Of a stretch of 64,000 nt of DNA, positions 1 through 8,852 are shown piece after piece. The stretch spans positions 1 through 64,000 of the forward strand of contig JBGCFY010000002.1 in the NCBI GenBank assembly GCA_045110315.1, read 5' to 3'. This DNA is from CALFBG01 sp045110315 (GTDB lineage: Bacteria > Bacteroidota > Bacteroidia > Chitinophagales > Saprospiraceae). The position numbers and the translations under genes are program-made. Position 1 is the first letter of the stretch; every line of letters starts with the position of its first letter. Under the pieces are notes generated by a model. The model worked only from the letters and a program-made list of their open reading frames with translations. It was not told the origin of the DNA and did not search any database.

Positions 1-216
1 GAAATTAGTTGTAAGCGCTTGGTTTTCAAGATGAAGCTCCATTTTTTTTTCGTAGCCATAGCTACGGGGAAAAAAATTAGCTGAAATATTGGAAATCAAT
101 GGCTTGCAAATAAATCATCTATCTATTTTAAAACAACTTCATTAATAATAATCAGCGAATTACTATCCTTACCGTTTTCCTTCAAAAAAAAGTCAAAAGA
201 GGTTAGTCCTCATTCT
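1..216. other. Non-coding left edge of the window
   Basis: No gene is supported here. An inverted repeat (CGTAGC-cata-GCTACG, 51-66) is flanked by a T tract on its left and an A tract on its right, so it can form one long A/T-extended stem. It is the wrong way round for a U-tract terminator on either strand. It lies downstream of the leftward anti-sigma gene. Confidence 0.5.
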
Positions 217-1005
217 TTATATCGCTACTGAGGCAATTAGCTTAGCAAGCGTCGGGTGTGGACTTCCGCCTGCGGGTTCGATGGTAATATTCAAGCTCGT
301 CGCTTCTTGTTGATAAGGAATTGCAATCGTCTGTCCTGCGGAGTTGGGTAATATTTTCAAACTTACCATTTCTCCATTTACATCTCCCCATAGTTGCAAA
401 CACTTTCCTTTGGGAAGTGTCGGTAGAGAAAGAATACGAAGATAAGCGGATTGACGTGCTGCATTGCGATAAGCGACAGTTTTTAAACTCGTCGCTTTAT
501 CATTTCCATTGATGAGAAATTTTTGAGTTTGAGCATCCGCTAAGATCATCCATTCCGCCTCTTGCTGTGCATAAATTTCTTTTTTTGCATCGCATTGATT
601 TTGCAAGGTCGCATATTGCTCTTCCAAACGAAGCTTATCTTTTTGTAGGGTTTTATTTTCTTGGTAAAGTAAGGCTGTCCAAGCGCCAAGTGCTATGCCT
701 ACAATCGTTAAGCCGAGGATTCCCCAATTGCGATAATCGGTAGTTTTGGTAGCAGCGGTAGCTGTACTCACAATGGTTTGATCAATTTCACGTAGAATAT
801 TTTCCTTCGTACCCGGTGGCGGTGGCGTGGCTACTTTTTGTGCTAGTAATGCGATATTATCCTGTAATTCTTCGTAAGCTGCTTTGACGGTTGGCGAATG
901 AAGAATATAGTGTTCGACTTCTGGAATACGGGCGGGGTCAATACTACCAAGCACGTATTCTTCGAGTAAACTAGAGGCCAAAAATTGTTTGATATCTTCT
1001 GTCAT
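217..1005 (-). CDS. RskA-like membrane anti-sigma factor
   Basis: Predicted inner-membrane anti-sigma factor that would sequester the ECF sigma factor encoded immediately upstream. The N-terminal ~75 residues are helical and lack the HxxxCxxC zinc motif, as in the RskA class. A single membrane helix lies at about residues 94-113, followed by a coiled coil (about 115-145). The last ~100 residues resemble the RskA extracytoplasmic domain (for example KCLQLWGDVNG, then ITIEPAGGSPHPT near the end). The ATG start overlaps the sigma-factor TGA in ATGA, which indicates translational coupling. Family assignment is by recognition of architecture; the signal sensed is unknown. Confidence 0.85.
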   Translation of the reverse strand: MTEDIKQFLASSLLEEYVLGSIDPARIPEVEHYILHSPTVKAAYEELQDNIALLAQKVATPPPPGTKENILREIDQTIVSTATAATKTTDYRNWGILGLTIVGIALGAWTALLYQENKTLQKDKLRLEEQYATLQNQCDAKKEIYAQQEAEWMILADAQTQKFLINGNDKATSLKTVAYRNAARQSAYLRILSLPTLPKGKCLQLWGDVNGEMVSLKILPNSAGQTIAIPYQQEATSLNITIEPAGGSPHPTLAKLIASVAI

Positions 1006-1571
1006 GATGCTAAAGTCAAAATAATTAAAATAGGCAGGGCGTCTTTCCCAAAAGTTACGCGCAACGTTCGGAGACCAATTTTTAGCCGCGATTTAACGGT
1101 GCCTAGTGGAATGTCAAGTGCCTTGCTCGCCTCTACCTGCGTCATACCTTGAAAGAAAAGTAAATGAATTACCGCTTGGTATTTTTGATCTAATCCAGCA
1201 AGTAAGTCCTTCATGTCTAAAAGTTGAGGATCAAAGCTGCTTGTCCCTAAAGTATTTACGTTGGAATCATCAATTTGGATTTTTCGCTGTGCTTGCTTTT
1301 GCTTAATTCGTAGTTTGTCGATTGCTGTATTGCGGCAGATTCTAAGGAGCCAAGTAAATAATCGTGCTTTGCTAGGATCATACTGCTCGGCATTTTTCCA
1401 TATTTTAATAAAACTCTCCTGTAAAGTATCCTGCGCAAGTGCTTCGTCTTTGAGTATCGTTTTGATGACCCCAAATAAATTATTGCCGTAATGATCATAA
1501 ATCATACCGACAAAGGCTTTGTCCTTTTTTTTGATGAGCGCAACGATCTCTTCCTCTACGGGATGTGGCAT
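1002..1571 (-). CDS. ECF-type RNA polymerase sigma factor
   Basis: Extracytoplasmic-function sigma-70 factor of about 189 residues, the usual size. Region 2 is seen in IYDHYGNNLFGVI through LLRICRNTAIDKLR, and region 4 with its helix-turn-helix in QGMTQVEASKALDIPLGTVKSR. I chose the ATG at 1571 (MPHPVEEEIV); the frame stays open to a TTG at 1625, but those residues are atypical. It is cotranscribed with the anti-sigma gene (4-nt overlap) and divergent from the fasciclin gene at 1936, which is a plausible target. Function is well supported by motifs; the regulon is inferred. Confidence 0.92.
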   Translation of the reverse strand: MPHPVEEEIVALIKKKDKAFVGMIYDHYGNNLFGVIKTILKDEALAQDTLQESFIKIWKNAEQYDPSKARLFTWLLRICRNTAIDKLRIKQKQAQRKIQIDDSNVNTLGTSSFDPQLLDMKDLLAGLDQKYQAVIHLLFFQGMTQVEASKALDIPLGTVKSRLKIGLRTLRVTFGKDALPILIILTLAS

Positions 1572-1935
1572 GTGTGAAATTTTGTTCTTTTTTGACAAGT
1601 AGTAGGATATTTCAAAGTACTTCAAACCACTTTGCTACGGTAAGTTATTCAGAAGTTATTTAAAAAGCACTAAAAATCTTTACGAATTAATGTTTCTGCC
1701 TAACTATTTAACTTTTTTATTCTCCGTAGGGGGACTAGAAAGTCCAACAGTATTTCAACTTGCTACGAGCAAAAGATAGGTTTGACTAAAAGGAACTGTT
1801 TCTCGAATGAGTAAACATTTTCTCCTTAAAATAAAATTAACAAAATTTTAAGACTTCTGAAAAGTCCAAAGGAGCTCGTCGCTTCGTAAGTATGCCGATA
1901 TTAAATTTTATTCAATTTCAACCAAAGTAAAAATT
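1572..1935. other. Divergent intergenic region, sigma factor / fasciclin
   Basis: About 360 bp without a gene, expected to carry promoters for both directions. Two similar small inverted repeats are visible, GGACTagaAAGTCC-like at 1732-1745 and GACTT-n5-AAGTC at 1852-1866. They could be operator elements, but nothing in the window confirms this. A TAnnTTTG element at 1777 is listed separately. Confidence 0.4.
1777..1784 (+). promoter_or_regulatory. Possible Bacteroidota -7 promoter element
   Basis: TAGGTTTG matches the Bacteroidota -7 consensus TAnnTTTG and precedes the fasciclin start by about 150 nt. The nearest upstream TTG (1760) is only 14 nt away, shorter than usual, so this is a weak call. 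Such octamers also occur by chance in AT-rich DNA. Confidence 0.25.
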
Positions 1936-2505
1936 ATGAATTTCAATCGTTTTTTCTTCAGCTTAGTTTTTGTCGCTTTTTCTTCTGCTTTAATGGCTCA
2001 GTGCTCCAGTAATAATAAGCACCACACTTCCCAGAAAGTTAAAACTTCTTGGACCCACGACAAAGATATTATTGATGTTGCTGCGAGTGATAATAATTTC
2101 AGTACCCTTGTTACGGCAATTAAAACGGCACAGCTAGTTAAGGTTTTGAAAGGAGATGGTCCCTTCACCGTATTTGCTCCCGTTAATGCCGCTTTCGCTA
2201 AATTGCCAGCAGGAACAGTGAAGTCTTTACTAGAACCTGCACAAAAAGCTGCTCTCACTAAAGTATTGACTTACCACGTAGTTGCAGGAGAATTTAAAGC
2301 TACCGACGTAATCAATGCGATTAAAGCTTCTGATGGTGTATTTTCGATCAAAACGGTCAGTGGAAATACGCTAAAGGCAAGTTTAAGTAATGGTACTGTA
2401 ATTCTAACCGATGAAAATGGTGGCGTGGCAGCAATCACACAAACAGATGTGAAAGCCTCAAATGGCGTCATTCACGTGATTGATTCTGTTGTACTTCCTA
2501 AGTAA
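1936..2505 (+). CDS. Secreted fasciclin (FAS1) domain protein
   Basis: A 189-residue exported protein with one FAS1 domain, a fold used in cell adhesion and matrix contacts. The first ~21 residues form a signal peptide ending in LMAQ. The following Cys would need Gln at -1, so a lipoprotein is unlikely. The FAS1 domain spans about 45-188 and shows both conserved motifs: H1 (FTVFAPVNAAF) and H2 (NGVIHVIDSVVLP). It is divergent from an ECF sigma/RskA-type pair. In mycobacteria the SigK/RskA pair controls the FAS1 proteins MPT70/MPT83, so regulation by the neighbouring sigma factor is a reasonable inference. A strong terminator follows. Confidence 0.92.
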   Translation: MNFNRFFFSLVFVAFSSALMAQCSSNNKHHTSQKVKTSWTHDKDIIDVAASDNNFSTLVTAIKTAQLVKVLKGDGPFTVFAPVNAAFAKLPAGTVKSLLEPAQKAALTKVLTYHVVAGEFKATDVINAIKASDGVFSIKTVSGNTLKASLSNGTVILTDENGGVAAITQTDVKASNGVIHVIDSVVLPK

Positions 2506-2541
2506 ATACTAAAGTACTGTTTAAGTTAATGCAAAAAAAAT

Positions 2542-2580
2542 GACCGAGATATTCAGAGGAATATCTCGGTCGTCTTTTTT
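2542..2580. terminator. Intrinsic terminator between convergent genes
   Basis: A perfect 13-bp stem (GACCGAGATATTC, 2542-2554, with its complement 2559-2571) and a 4-nt loop. It is followed by a T tract and preceded by an A tract. It ends the fasciclin transcript and could also serve the leftward gene ending at 2594. Confidence 0.9.
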
Positions 2581-2593
2581 TAAAAAGCGTTGT

Positions 2594-3643
2594 TTAAAAT
2601 CCTCGCATCAGGTAACGCTTACCTCCAATCTCTAGCGAGCTAATTGTTCGTTCTGGCGTGAGGTACAAGAAAATATCTTTTCCCTTTTTGTCCGTATTGA
2701 ACTCCAATTGAAAACGTTCGCCCCCTGGAGGTGCGGTGTCATCTTCTAGTTCTGCTACTTTTTTGATTGGGTAAACTTCCTTTTTGTCCTCAACTGAGCC
2801 ATCTTCATATTTGACGATTGCTCTTACTTCGATGCTATATTTTTTAATGATCTTAATCTTCTTTTTCCGCTTCTTTTTTTCCTTTTCTGTCAACTCTTCT
2901 TCTATTTCTTCGTCAACCTCTTCTTCCCTTACTTCTTCCTTATCGACGGCTACTTCTTCTTTTTCTGCTTCCTCGTCTTTCTTGCGTTTCTTTTTTCGCT
3001 TCTTTTTAGTTTTGTCAATAATGGTAATCGTTTCAATAAAAGATATTTTAAGACTATCTGACTTTTGCATTCGTTGCTGCACATTTTTTGAGGTATGAAC
3101 CTGTAAAAATGGCTGCACGGTCTTTCCCCAGATGCTGTCAATATTTTCTACTAAAGTATCGTACCGATCTGTGAAGTACTCCTTTTCTGCCAATAGCACT
3201 TTCTTCGGAATAGGAGATTGATAAAAGATCATTTCCTCGTCTTTTCTCGATCTTTTGAATACGAGGGCATCAACATAGTAATATTTATTAAGAATAATCT
3301 TTAAATGACCTTGGATGGTTGGGTCCCGAGCATTCATTAAGTTTAGCTTGTAACCGTATTCCGTCGGATTGATATTATTGACACTATAGACGCCTTTGAT
3401 ATCTTCTCCATTAACGTATAAGTTATTTAGCGTAACTCCAAAAGAATATGCTCCCGGTTCAATCTCTTCTTCCCGCTCGTTGGGTACTTCCATCGCATTG
3501 GGTAAAAAATTATAACCGATTAAATCGGAAGGGTCAGTAAACTTTCGATCTGAAATGTAGCTGTAGGTTGATTGAGCTTCCAAAAAGCTTGACAGCATCA
3601 AGAATAAAACAAAACACAATAATTTCAGGTCTAAACTTTTCAT
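2594..3643 (-). CDS. Secreted protein of unknown function with Lys/Glu-rich segment
   Basis: 349 residues with a clear signal peptide (cleavage likely after FLEAQ, about residue 24). I do not recognise a family. Residues ~205-270 are almost entirely Lys, Arg, Glu and Asp, in alternating basic and acidic runs such as KKKRKKKRKKDEEAEKEE, with beta-rich sequence on either side. The charged stretch looks like a flexible linker between two folded parts. The gene lies 43 bp downstream of ftcD on the same strand, so cotranscription is possible, but no functional link is evident. No membrane segment beyond the signal peptide is seen. Confidence 0.75.
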   Translation of the reverse strand: MKSLDLKLLCFVLFLMLSSFLEAQSTYSYISDRKFTDPSDLIGYNFLPNAMEVPNEREEEIEPGAYSFGVTLNNLYVNGEDIKGVYSVNNINPTEYGYKLNLMNARDPTIQGHLKIILNKYYYVDALVFKRSRKDEEMIFYQSPIPKKVLLAEKEYFTDRYDTLVENIDSIWGKTVQPFLQVHTSKNVQQRMQKSDSLKISFIETITIIDKTKKKRKKKRKKDEEAEKEEVAVDKEEVREEEVDEEIEEELTEKEKKKRKKKIKIIKKYSIEVRAIVKYEDGSVEDKKEVYPIKKVAELEDDTAPPGGERFQLEFNTDKKGKDIFLYLTPERTISSLEIGGKRYLMRGF

Positions 3644-3686
3644 TTAAAATATATTTTCGGAGTATGAGTAATATTGTTGTTAATCG

Positions 3687-5381
3687 TTAGCTATCCAGTT
3701 TCCCATGAACAATTTTCAAGATTTCCTTTTCCAACTTGTTCGCTTTACTGATCATCTTTTTTCCTTCCCGCAACATTTTTGTGACGTACTTTTTATCTTC
3801 CAAATCAGCGGAATTGATCTTTACGTTTAAAAAAGCACCATGCACTGCCGTTCTTGCACATAAGGCACCTACACCAGCATCCGTTACAGAATTCGGGTTG
3901 CCAATCTGTGCCATCTCTTGGATAATTTCAAAAGAAGCCAAAGATAATTTCATAACGGTAAAGGGGACTTCGATGGCATAGCGGGTAGCATCCTGAATGG
4001 CTTGATGGCGCAACTCCGCTTCTGCAGGAGTGGTCTTTGGCAATCGAGAAGCTTCCATAATGGCATTGAAGGAGTGGGTGTCTTCATCAACTAATTTCAA
4101 CAGTGCATCTTTGTTTTCTTGTCCTTTTTGCGCCCATTCGGAAAATTCTTCCCAACGTTCATCCCAACCACGTTTGTGGGAGGATAAATTGGCAACCATC
4201 GTCGCTAAAGAAACACCTAACGCACCAACGTAAGCCGCAATAGAACCTCCGCCCGGAGCAGGACTTTCTGAAGCTGTTTCGTTGGCAAATGCTCGTAAAT
4301 CCATGTTCAATAATGGTGCCGTATTTGCAGAAGTTAACTGGTATTCAATGATCTTTTTGCTAGGGTCAAAAGGAGCTAATTCGTCTAAACCCAAAGACTT
4401 GACGGCAATATTAATCAGTTCTTCCTCCGAAATACCAACGGATCGTTGTTGCTTTTTGAGAAAGTATGCTCCCGCATCCAACATCACCTTTAAGGGCACT
4501 AAACCGACTAACTCAGAGCCAGTCACCCGCAATCCTCGTTGATCAGCACTCCGCCGACAAGCTTCAAAAGCCATGTGCAAAGGCGTAACGGAAATATCGG
4601 TAAGGTTCATCGAGATTTGAGCGATACCATATTCTTCAATAAACCAACCAATCCCTTTAACCGCTTTACAAGATCCCGGCACTCGCTCGGGGTTTCCTTG
4701 TCGGTCTCTTACTACTTTTCCGGTAATGGGATGCCCTTTTCGTTTGGTACGTCCTTTTTCTCTCACGTCGAATGCTACCGAGTTGGCTCGTCGGACAGAG
4801 CTCGTATTGAGGTTGACGTTGTAGGCAATTAGAAAATCTCGGGCGCCAATGGCCGTAGCACCTGTTTTAGGATTAAATTTGGCAGGACCATAATCTGGCT
4901 TCCACTCTGCTTGCGTTAGTTTTTCGGGTAAGGCTTCGTACTCTCCTGCTCGGATCGTCGCTAGGTTTTTCCAAGCGGGTTTTGTTGCCGCAGATTCGTA
5001 CATATAAAAAGGAATATCTAATTCACTACCCACCATTTCTCCTAACTCGTGCGCATACTTAATCACCTCTTCCATGCTGATATTAGAAATGGGAATCAAT
5101 GGACAAACATCCGTAGCACCCATCCGTGGATGTTCTCCTTTGTGCTTGCTCATGTCAATCAATTCACTCGCTTTCTCAATCGCTAAGAATGCCGCTTGAA
5201 TAACGGGCTTTGGTTCGCCGACGAAAGTAACTACTGTTCGGTTGGTGGCAGCACCTGGGTCAACATCGAGTAATTTTACCCCGTCAACACTTTCGATGGT
5301 GTCGGTAATTTGTTTGATAATCGTCATGTCTCGACCTTCGCTAAAGTTGGGGACACACTCTATAAGTTGTTTATTATTCAT
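3687..5381 (-). CDS. ftcD: Bifunctional glutamate formimidoyltransferase / formimidoyl-THF cyclodeaminase
   Basis: Cytosolic enzyme of histidine degradation. It moves the formimino group of N-formiminoglutamate to tetrahydrofolate, then releases ammonia to give 5,10-methenyl-THF. Residues 1 to ~325 are the transferase (start MNNKQLIECVPNFSEG; the HPRMGATDVCP motif at about residue 84 carries the family's conserved His). Residues ~350-564 are the cyclodeaminase (SPAPGGGSIAAYVGALG). The 564-residue length matches fused FTCD proteins. No other hut gene is in the window, so the rest of the pathway must be elsewhere. The assignment is secure from sequence. Confidence 0.95.
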   Translation of the reverse strand: MNNKQLIECVPNFSEGRDMTIIKQITDTIESVDGVKLLDVDPGAATNRTVVTFVGEPKPVIQAAFLAIEKASELIDMSKHKGEHPRMGATDVCPLIPISNISMEEVIKYAHELGEMVGSELDIPFYMYESAATKPAWKNLATIRAGEYEALPEKLTQAEWKPDYGPAKFNPKTGATAIGARDFLIAYNVNLNTSSVRRANSVAFDVREKGRTKRKGHPITGKVVRDRQGNPERVPGSCKAVKGIGWFIEEYGIAQISMNLTDISVTPLHMAFEACRRSADQRGLRVTGSELVGLVPLKVMLDAGAYFLKKQQRSVGISEEELINIAVKSLGLDELAPFDPSKKIIEYQLTSANTAPLLNMDLRAFANETASESPAPGGGSIAAYVGALGVSLATMVANLSSHKRGWDERWEEFSEWAQKGQENKDALLKLVDEDTHSFNAIMEASRLPKTTPAEAELRHQAIQDATRYAIEVPFTVMKLSLASFEIIQEMAQIGNPNSVTDAGVGALCARTAVHGAFLNVKINSADLEDKKYVTKMLREGKKMISKANKLEKEILKIVHGKLDS

Positions 5382-5860
5382 AATTAATTTTGGCTTTTCT
5401 AGTTTGTAGGTATTTGTAGTAATAAAGATTTTTTAATAGAATTTGAATAGGCTGACCACGGAGAAGCGGAGTTGCTTTATCTTTTGTTTTCTATTGGAAA
5501 ACAACTCCTAAATACCAATGCAATTTAAATTTGTATTAGCATTTCTGTTAACGCTTGCAAAATAAACAAATTCTGAAAGAATAATTTAGTTTTTGAGATT
5601 CAAGCTGCAATGTGTTGGGTTGAGGTCATTTTTTTGTCTACCGCTTTGTTGTAGGCCTTAATTTTAAGGAGAAGAGGATTAATTAATTCTTGTATAAATA
5701 GTTTCTAAGATAAGAATTTGCAGCTTCGCTACGTTTCTATGGGGTGATTATTGCATATTTGTCTTTTGAAAAGCCAACTTAAGCTTTTCGGATATATTAT
5801 TGATCCGTATAAACTTCGTTTTGGAAAGTTTTTATTGGTCACCAATAAAATAAGAAATTA
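5382..5860. other. Divergent intergenic region, ftcD / MORN protein
   Basis: 479 bp with no supported gene, between two divergent genes, so promoters for both are expected here. The only clear structure is the palindrome at 5830-5850, listed separately. No convincing promoter pair or structured RNA was recognised. Confidence 0.4.
5830..5850 (+). promoter_or_regulatory. Near-perfect palindrome just before a start codon
   Basis: Arms TTTTATTGGT (5830-5839) and ACCAATAAAA (5841-5850) are exact complements around one central base. The repeat ends 10 nt before the ATG at 5861. It could be an operator for a dimeric repressor, or an RNA hairpin near the ribosome entry site. The sequence does not decide between these. 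Confidence 0.45.
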
Positions 5861-7138
5861 ATGAAAAGAGGAATCTTACTATTATTATGTCTTGCCGTTG
5901 GAATGACTAGCTTCGGTCAACGTAAGCGTAAAATTAAACACTATGAATTAGATAAAATTCGTGGATTATTTTTTCAGCCGAATACCATTGCTCCTTTTTC
6001 TGGCTTAGCTTATGATGAATACCCTAACGGAAAAAAGAAAATGCACATCCAAATTAAAAAGGGAAAAATTCAAGGAAAAATTCAAGAGTGGGCTAAAAAT
6101 GGAAACTTACTCTACGAAGCTAGCTACGAAAATGGTCAACAAAATGGGCTAGAAAAATCGTGGCATCCTTCGGGAAAAAAGAAGTTTGAACTCAACTTTG
6201 TTGACGGAATGGCCTCGGGAGAAGCTACGGAATGGTACGAAGATGGTACCGTAAAATCAAAAGGAAGATACGTGAGTGGGAAAGAGGACGGCGAACATAA
6301 ATGGTGGTACGACAACGGTGTTTTAGAACAACTCGTGGTGTATAAAATGGGCGTAGAAGTTGGATCAATCAAAAAGTGGTATAAAAGCAAGCAACTTAAC
6401 TTTGAAAGTAATTATGCCAACGGAGAGCAAGACGGTAAAACCACAGTTTATTATCCGAATGGAAAGAAGCAAGAAGAAGGTCATTTTTCTGGCGGAAAAG
6501 AACACGGGGAAGCACGTTTTTGGTCAAAACAAGGAAAATTATTAGGTATTCAGCGCTACGAACAGGGCACTTTAGTAGCGGATAAAAATTACCGGAGTGG
6601 CGCCATCAAAACGAAACAAGGCTATTTGCAAGTTTTTAACGACGAAGCAAGTTTCTTTACCTTGATGCTCGCAGGAAAAGTGGTTACACCTCAATCAAAA
6701 AAGGATCTAATCTACGTGATCGATGGTAAATTATTGCATTTGATTGATAATCCATTAGTGGCTAGCGAAGCGCAAGAGGAAACGCTAAAACTGAAGGAAC
6801 ACATTGTACAAGAAGTTGAGCGCATCAAGGAAATCACGAAGTATGATATTCAGGTGCAAATGGAAGAAGGACAGACGCCGTCGGGGCAAAAATATATACA
6901 CTGGCATTTTCAATCACCAAGCAGCGAAGATAAAGATCAAAAAGCTAGAACGGTTCAGCAAGAACATTATATTAGCACGATTTGCAACCAACGGGTGCTG
7001 AGTTTATACGGCGTAGTCACTAATTCAGACAAACCGATGGTCGTTGAAAAAATGTTAGAACAGATTGCCAATAGTTTACGTTTATATACTGAGCGAATTG
7101 ATCTAAATCAGTTAGCTAAGGAAATTCAAGGAAAATAA
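5861..7138 (+). CDS. Secreted MORN-repeat (YwqK-like) protein
   Basis: 425 residues with a signal peptide (cleavage near FGQ, residue 20). Residues ~45-245 hold about seven MORN-type repeats built around Y/W-x-x-NG-x-K-x-x-E, for example DEYPNGKKK, EWYEDGTVKSKG and VYYPNGKKQEEGHF. The C-terminal ~170 residues are not recognised. Databases often label such proteins 'toxin-antitoxin YwqK family antitoxin', but a signal peptide and no toxin partner argue against that role. MORN_2 repeats in Bacteroidota are generally of unknown function in the envelope. A perfect 20-bp palindrome follows the stop. Confidence 0.8.
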   Translation: MKRGILLLLCLAVGMTSFGQRKRKIKHYELDKIRGLFFQPNTIAPFSGLAYDEYPNGKKKMHIQIKKGKIQGKIQEWAKNGNLLYEASYENGQQNGLEKSWHPSGKKKFELNFVDGMASGEATEWYEDGTVKSKGRYVSGKEDGEHKWWYDNGVLEQLVVYKMGVEVGSIKKWYKSKQLNFESNYANGEQDGKTTVYYPNGKKQEEGHFSGGKEHGEARFWSKQGKLLGIQRYEQGTLVADKNYRSGAIKTKQGYLQVFNDEASFFTLMLAGKVVTPQSKKDLIYVIDGKLLHLIDNPLVASEAQEETLKLKEHIVQEVERIKEITKYDIQVQMEEGQTPSGQKYIHWHFQSPSSEDKDQKARTVQQEHYISTICNQRVLSLYGVVTNSDKPMVVEKMLEQIANSLRLYTERIDLNQLAKEIQGK

Positions 7139-7142
7139 TTCG

Positions 7143-7162
7143 ACTTTTTTAGCTAAAAAAGT
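7143..7162. repeat. Perfect 20-bp palindrome after the MORN gene
   Basis: ACTTTTTTAG joined to its exact complement CTAAAAAAGT with no spacer, 4 nt after the stop at 7138. It lacks a separate T tract, so it is a poor terminator. It may be a protein-binding site or a chance product of AT-rich DNA. Confidence 0.4.
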
Positions 7163-7355
7163 TAAGAATTTAATAATATTGGCTTCATACTGGATTATCC
7201 TTGCAGTTCTTCTTAAATTATAGCGGCTAGTGAATGTAAAATTGAATAAAACTAGTACGCACAACGAGCAACTACCTGTAACCTTGAAGCTAGTACTGCA
7301 ACAATAGTATTGTCGTATCTATTGTACCTGCTCGTTTCGGCAAATTTAGCAATCT

Positions 7356-8780
7356 ATGAAAAAAATATTTAGTGTTTTTTGTGTAGTGCTTCCATTTTTT
7401 CTTTTGGGTCAAACGGTCACGGTCTCTGAAAAAATATCGGTAAGAGATGGTTGTTTCTACGAGTTATTAGGCAAAATGAAAGGACAATTTCTACTTTTTC
7501 TTCGCTGTGGAGAAGATACGGAAGTTCATGCTTACGACGAAAAGATGAAAACGAAATGGACGAAGACCTTGGAGCTAGACCAGAAAAAAGTAAAATTATT
7601 AGAAGTCATTTCGGATAAAGATCAATTCGATATTATCTATGCTTACAAACAAAAAGGAACCTATCGAGTAAAAATTCAACGCTATAATCCAGGGGCGAAT
7701 CTCATCGATTCTTTAACGATCAAATCCTATAAATCGCGCTTTTATCCTCCCAAATTAAAGCTCATCTATTCAGAAAATCGGGAGAAAATTCTGCTTTATC
7801 ATAATACGAACGCCAAAGATGAGTTCGAGTGTTTGGCTTTTGACCTTAAGCAACGGAAAGTTTTGTGGGAACATAAAGTTGCTCCCAGAAATATGACTTT
7901 CTTTAAGGATTATTATACCATGTTATTGGACAATCGCGCCAACGTTTATATTCCACTCATTAAGAATAATAAGAAATCTAAAAAGAAAGATCATCATTTT
8001 GAAATCGTAAAATATGACTGGCAAATTAACACCATTTATCAACAGCGTATTCCAATGGAAGGAAAACTAACTTACGATGTAAATTTTTCTATTGATAATC
8101 TAAATAAGAATTTGATCGCCGCAGGTTTGTATACTGAAAAGAGCAAACTCAAAGCGAATGGTTATTTTTTTATGAAAATTCCCATTCAAGATTTAGGTCA
8201 ATTCATCACTAAATTTGAGCCGTTTAAGGACGAATTCATGGCTACCTTACTCAAGAAAAAGAAAAAAAGGGTTAAAGGACTAAACGATACGAGAGTGCAA
8301 GAAGTGATACATCGTAGAGATGGCGGAATCCTAATGGTTGGAGAACTCAATAAACGCTACGAACGTCGAGGAGGTTTAAATTCTGGCTACCTACGATCCG
8401 ATATTCGAGATTATATTGTAGATCATCACTATGATGATATTTTCGTAATTTCAATTCATCCTGATGGACAGACACACTGGAAAAATATTTTACATAAACG
8501 GCAGTTTTCGCAGGATGATGATGGCGTGTTCTCTTCTTACTTTTTATTGAAAACACCTACAAACTTACGCTTTCTATTCAACGATAGTATCAAATATGAA
8601 AGCACAGTGAGTGAATATATTATCAATGCACTCGGTGAAATGGATCGGAATAGTGTGCTGAGTACGGACAACCAAAAACTGCAATTGCGTTTCAAAGAAT
8701 CGCTCCAAACAGGATCGGACGAATTACTGGTGCCGAGTGAGCATCACAACCAGTTAAAACTCGTTCGAATCAAGTATTAG
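7356..8780 (+). CDS. Secreted protein of unknown function
   Basis: 474 residues with an N-terminal signal peptide (cleavage near LLGQ, residue 19). I do not recognise a family. The sequence is beta-rich, with regularly spaced segments of the kind found in beta-propeller-like proteins (KTKWTKTLELDQKKVKLLEV, FDLKQRKVLWEHKV). It contains several Lys-rich patches (KNNKKSKKKDHH, LLKKKKKRVKG). It is followed at 72 bp by the membrane glycosyltransferase gene, possibly in one transcript. No catalytic motif is visible. Confidence 0.7.
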   Translation: MKKIFSVFCVVLPFFLLGQTVTVSEKISVRDGCFYELLGKMKGQFLLFLRCGEDTEVHAYDEKMKTKWTKTLELDQKKVKLLEVISDKDQFDIIYAYKQKGTYRVKIQRYNPGANLIDSLTIKSYKSRFYPPKLKLIYSENREKILLYHNTNAKDEFECLAFDLKQRKVLWEHKVAPRNMTFFKDYYTMLLDNRANVYIPLIKNNKKSKKKDHHFEIVKYDWQINTIYQQRIPMEGKLTYDVNFSIDNLNKNLIAAGLYTEKSKLKANGYFFMKIPIQDLGQFITKFEPFKDEFMATLLKKKKKRVKGLNDTRVQEVIHRRDGGILMVGELNKRYERRGGLNSGYLRSDIRDYIVDHHYDDIFVISIHPDGQTHWKNILHKRQFSQDDDGVFSSYFLLKTPTNLRFLFNDSIKYESTVSEYIINALGEMDRNSVLSTDNQKLQLRFKESLQTGSDELLVPSEHHNQLKLVRIKY

Positions 8781-8852
8781 TACGCAGCAATTGTCTCGGA
8801 TTACTAGCAGTAAGTACTGCCATTAAAAGAAAAGCACTTACCTTTGCTGCCG

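Noticed and set aside
42..76. Hairpin with T and A tracts near the left edge
   Set aside because: The T tract is 5' and the A tract 3' of the stem on the plus strand, and the same is true on the minus strand, so neither direction gives the stem-then-U pattern of an intrinsic terminator.
5861..7138. 'YwqK antitoxin' label for the MORN-repeat protein, implying a toxin-antitoxin system
   Set aside because: The protein has a signal peptide and there is no toxin gene next to it; the repeats alone do not support an antitoxin role.
8844..8852. Upstream TTG starts for several genes (also at 1625, 14711, 22126, 44310, 48176, 48531, 53257, 57641)
   Set aside because: In each case a nearby in-frame ATG gives a normal N-terminus or signal peptide, so the TTG extensions were dropped. 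BatA at 54801 is the exception.
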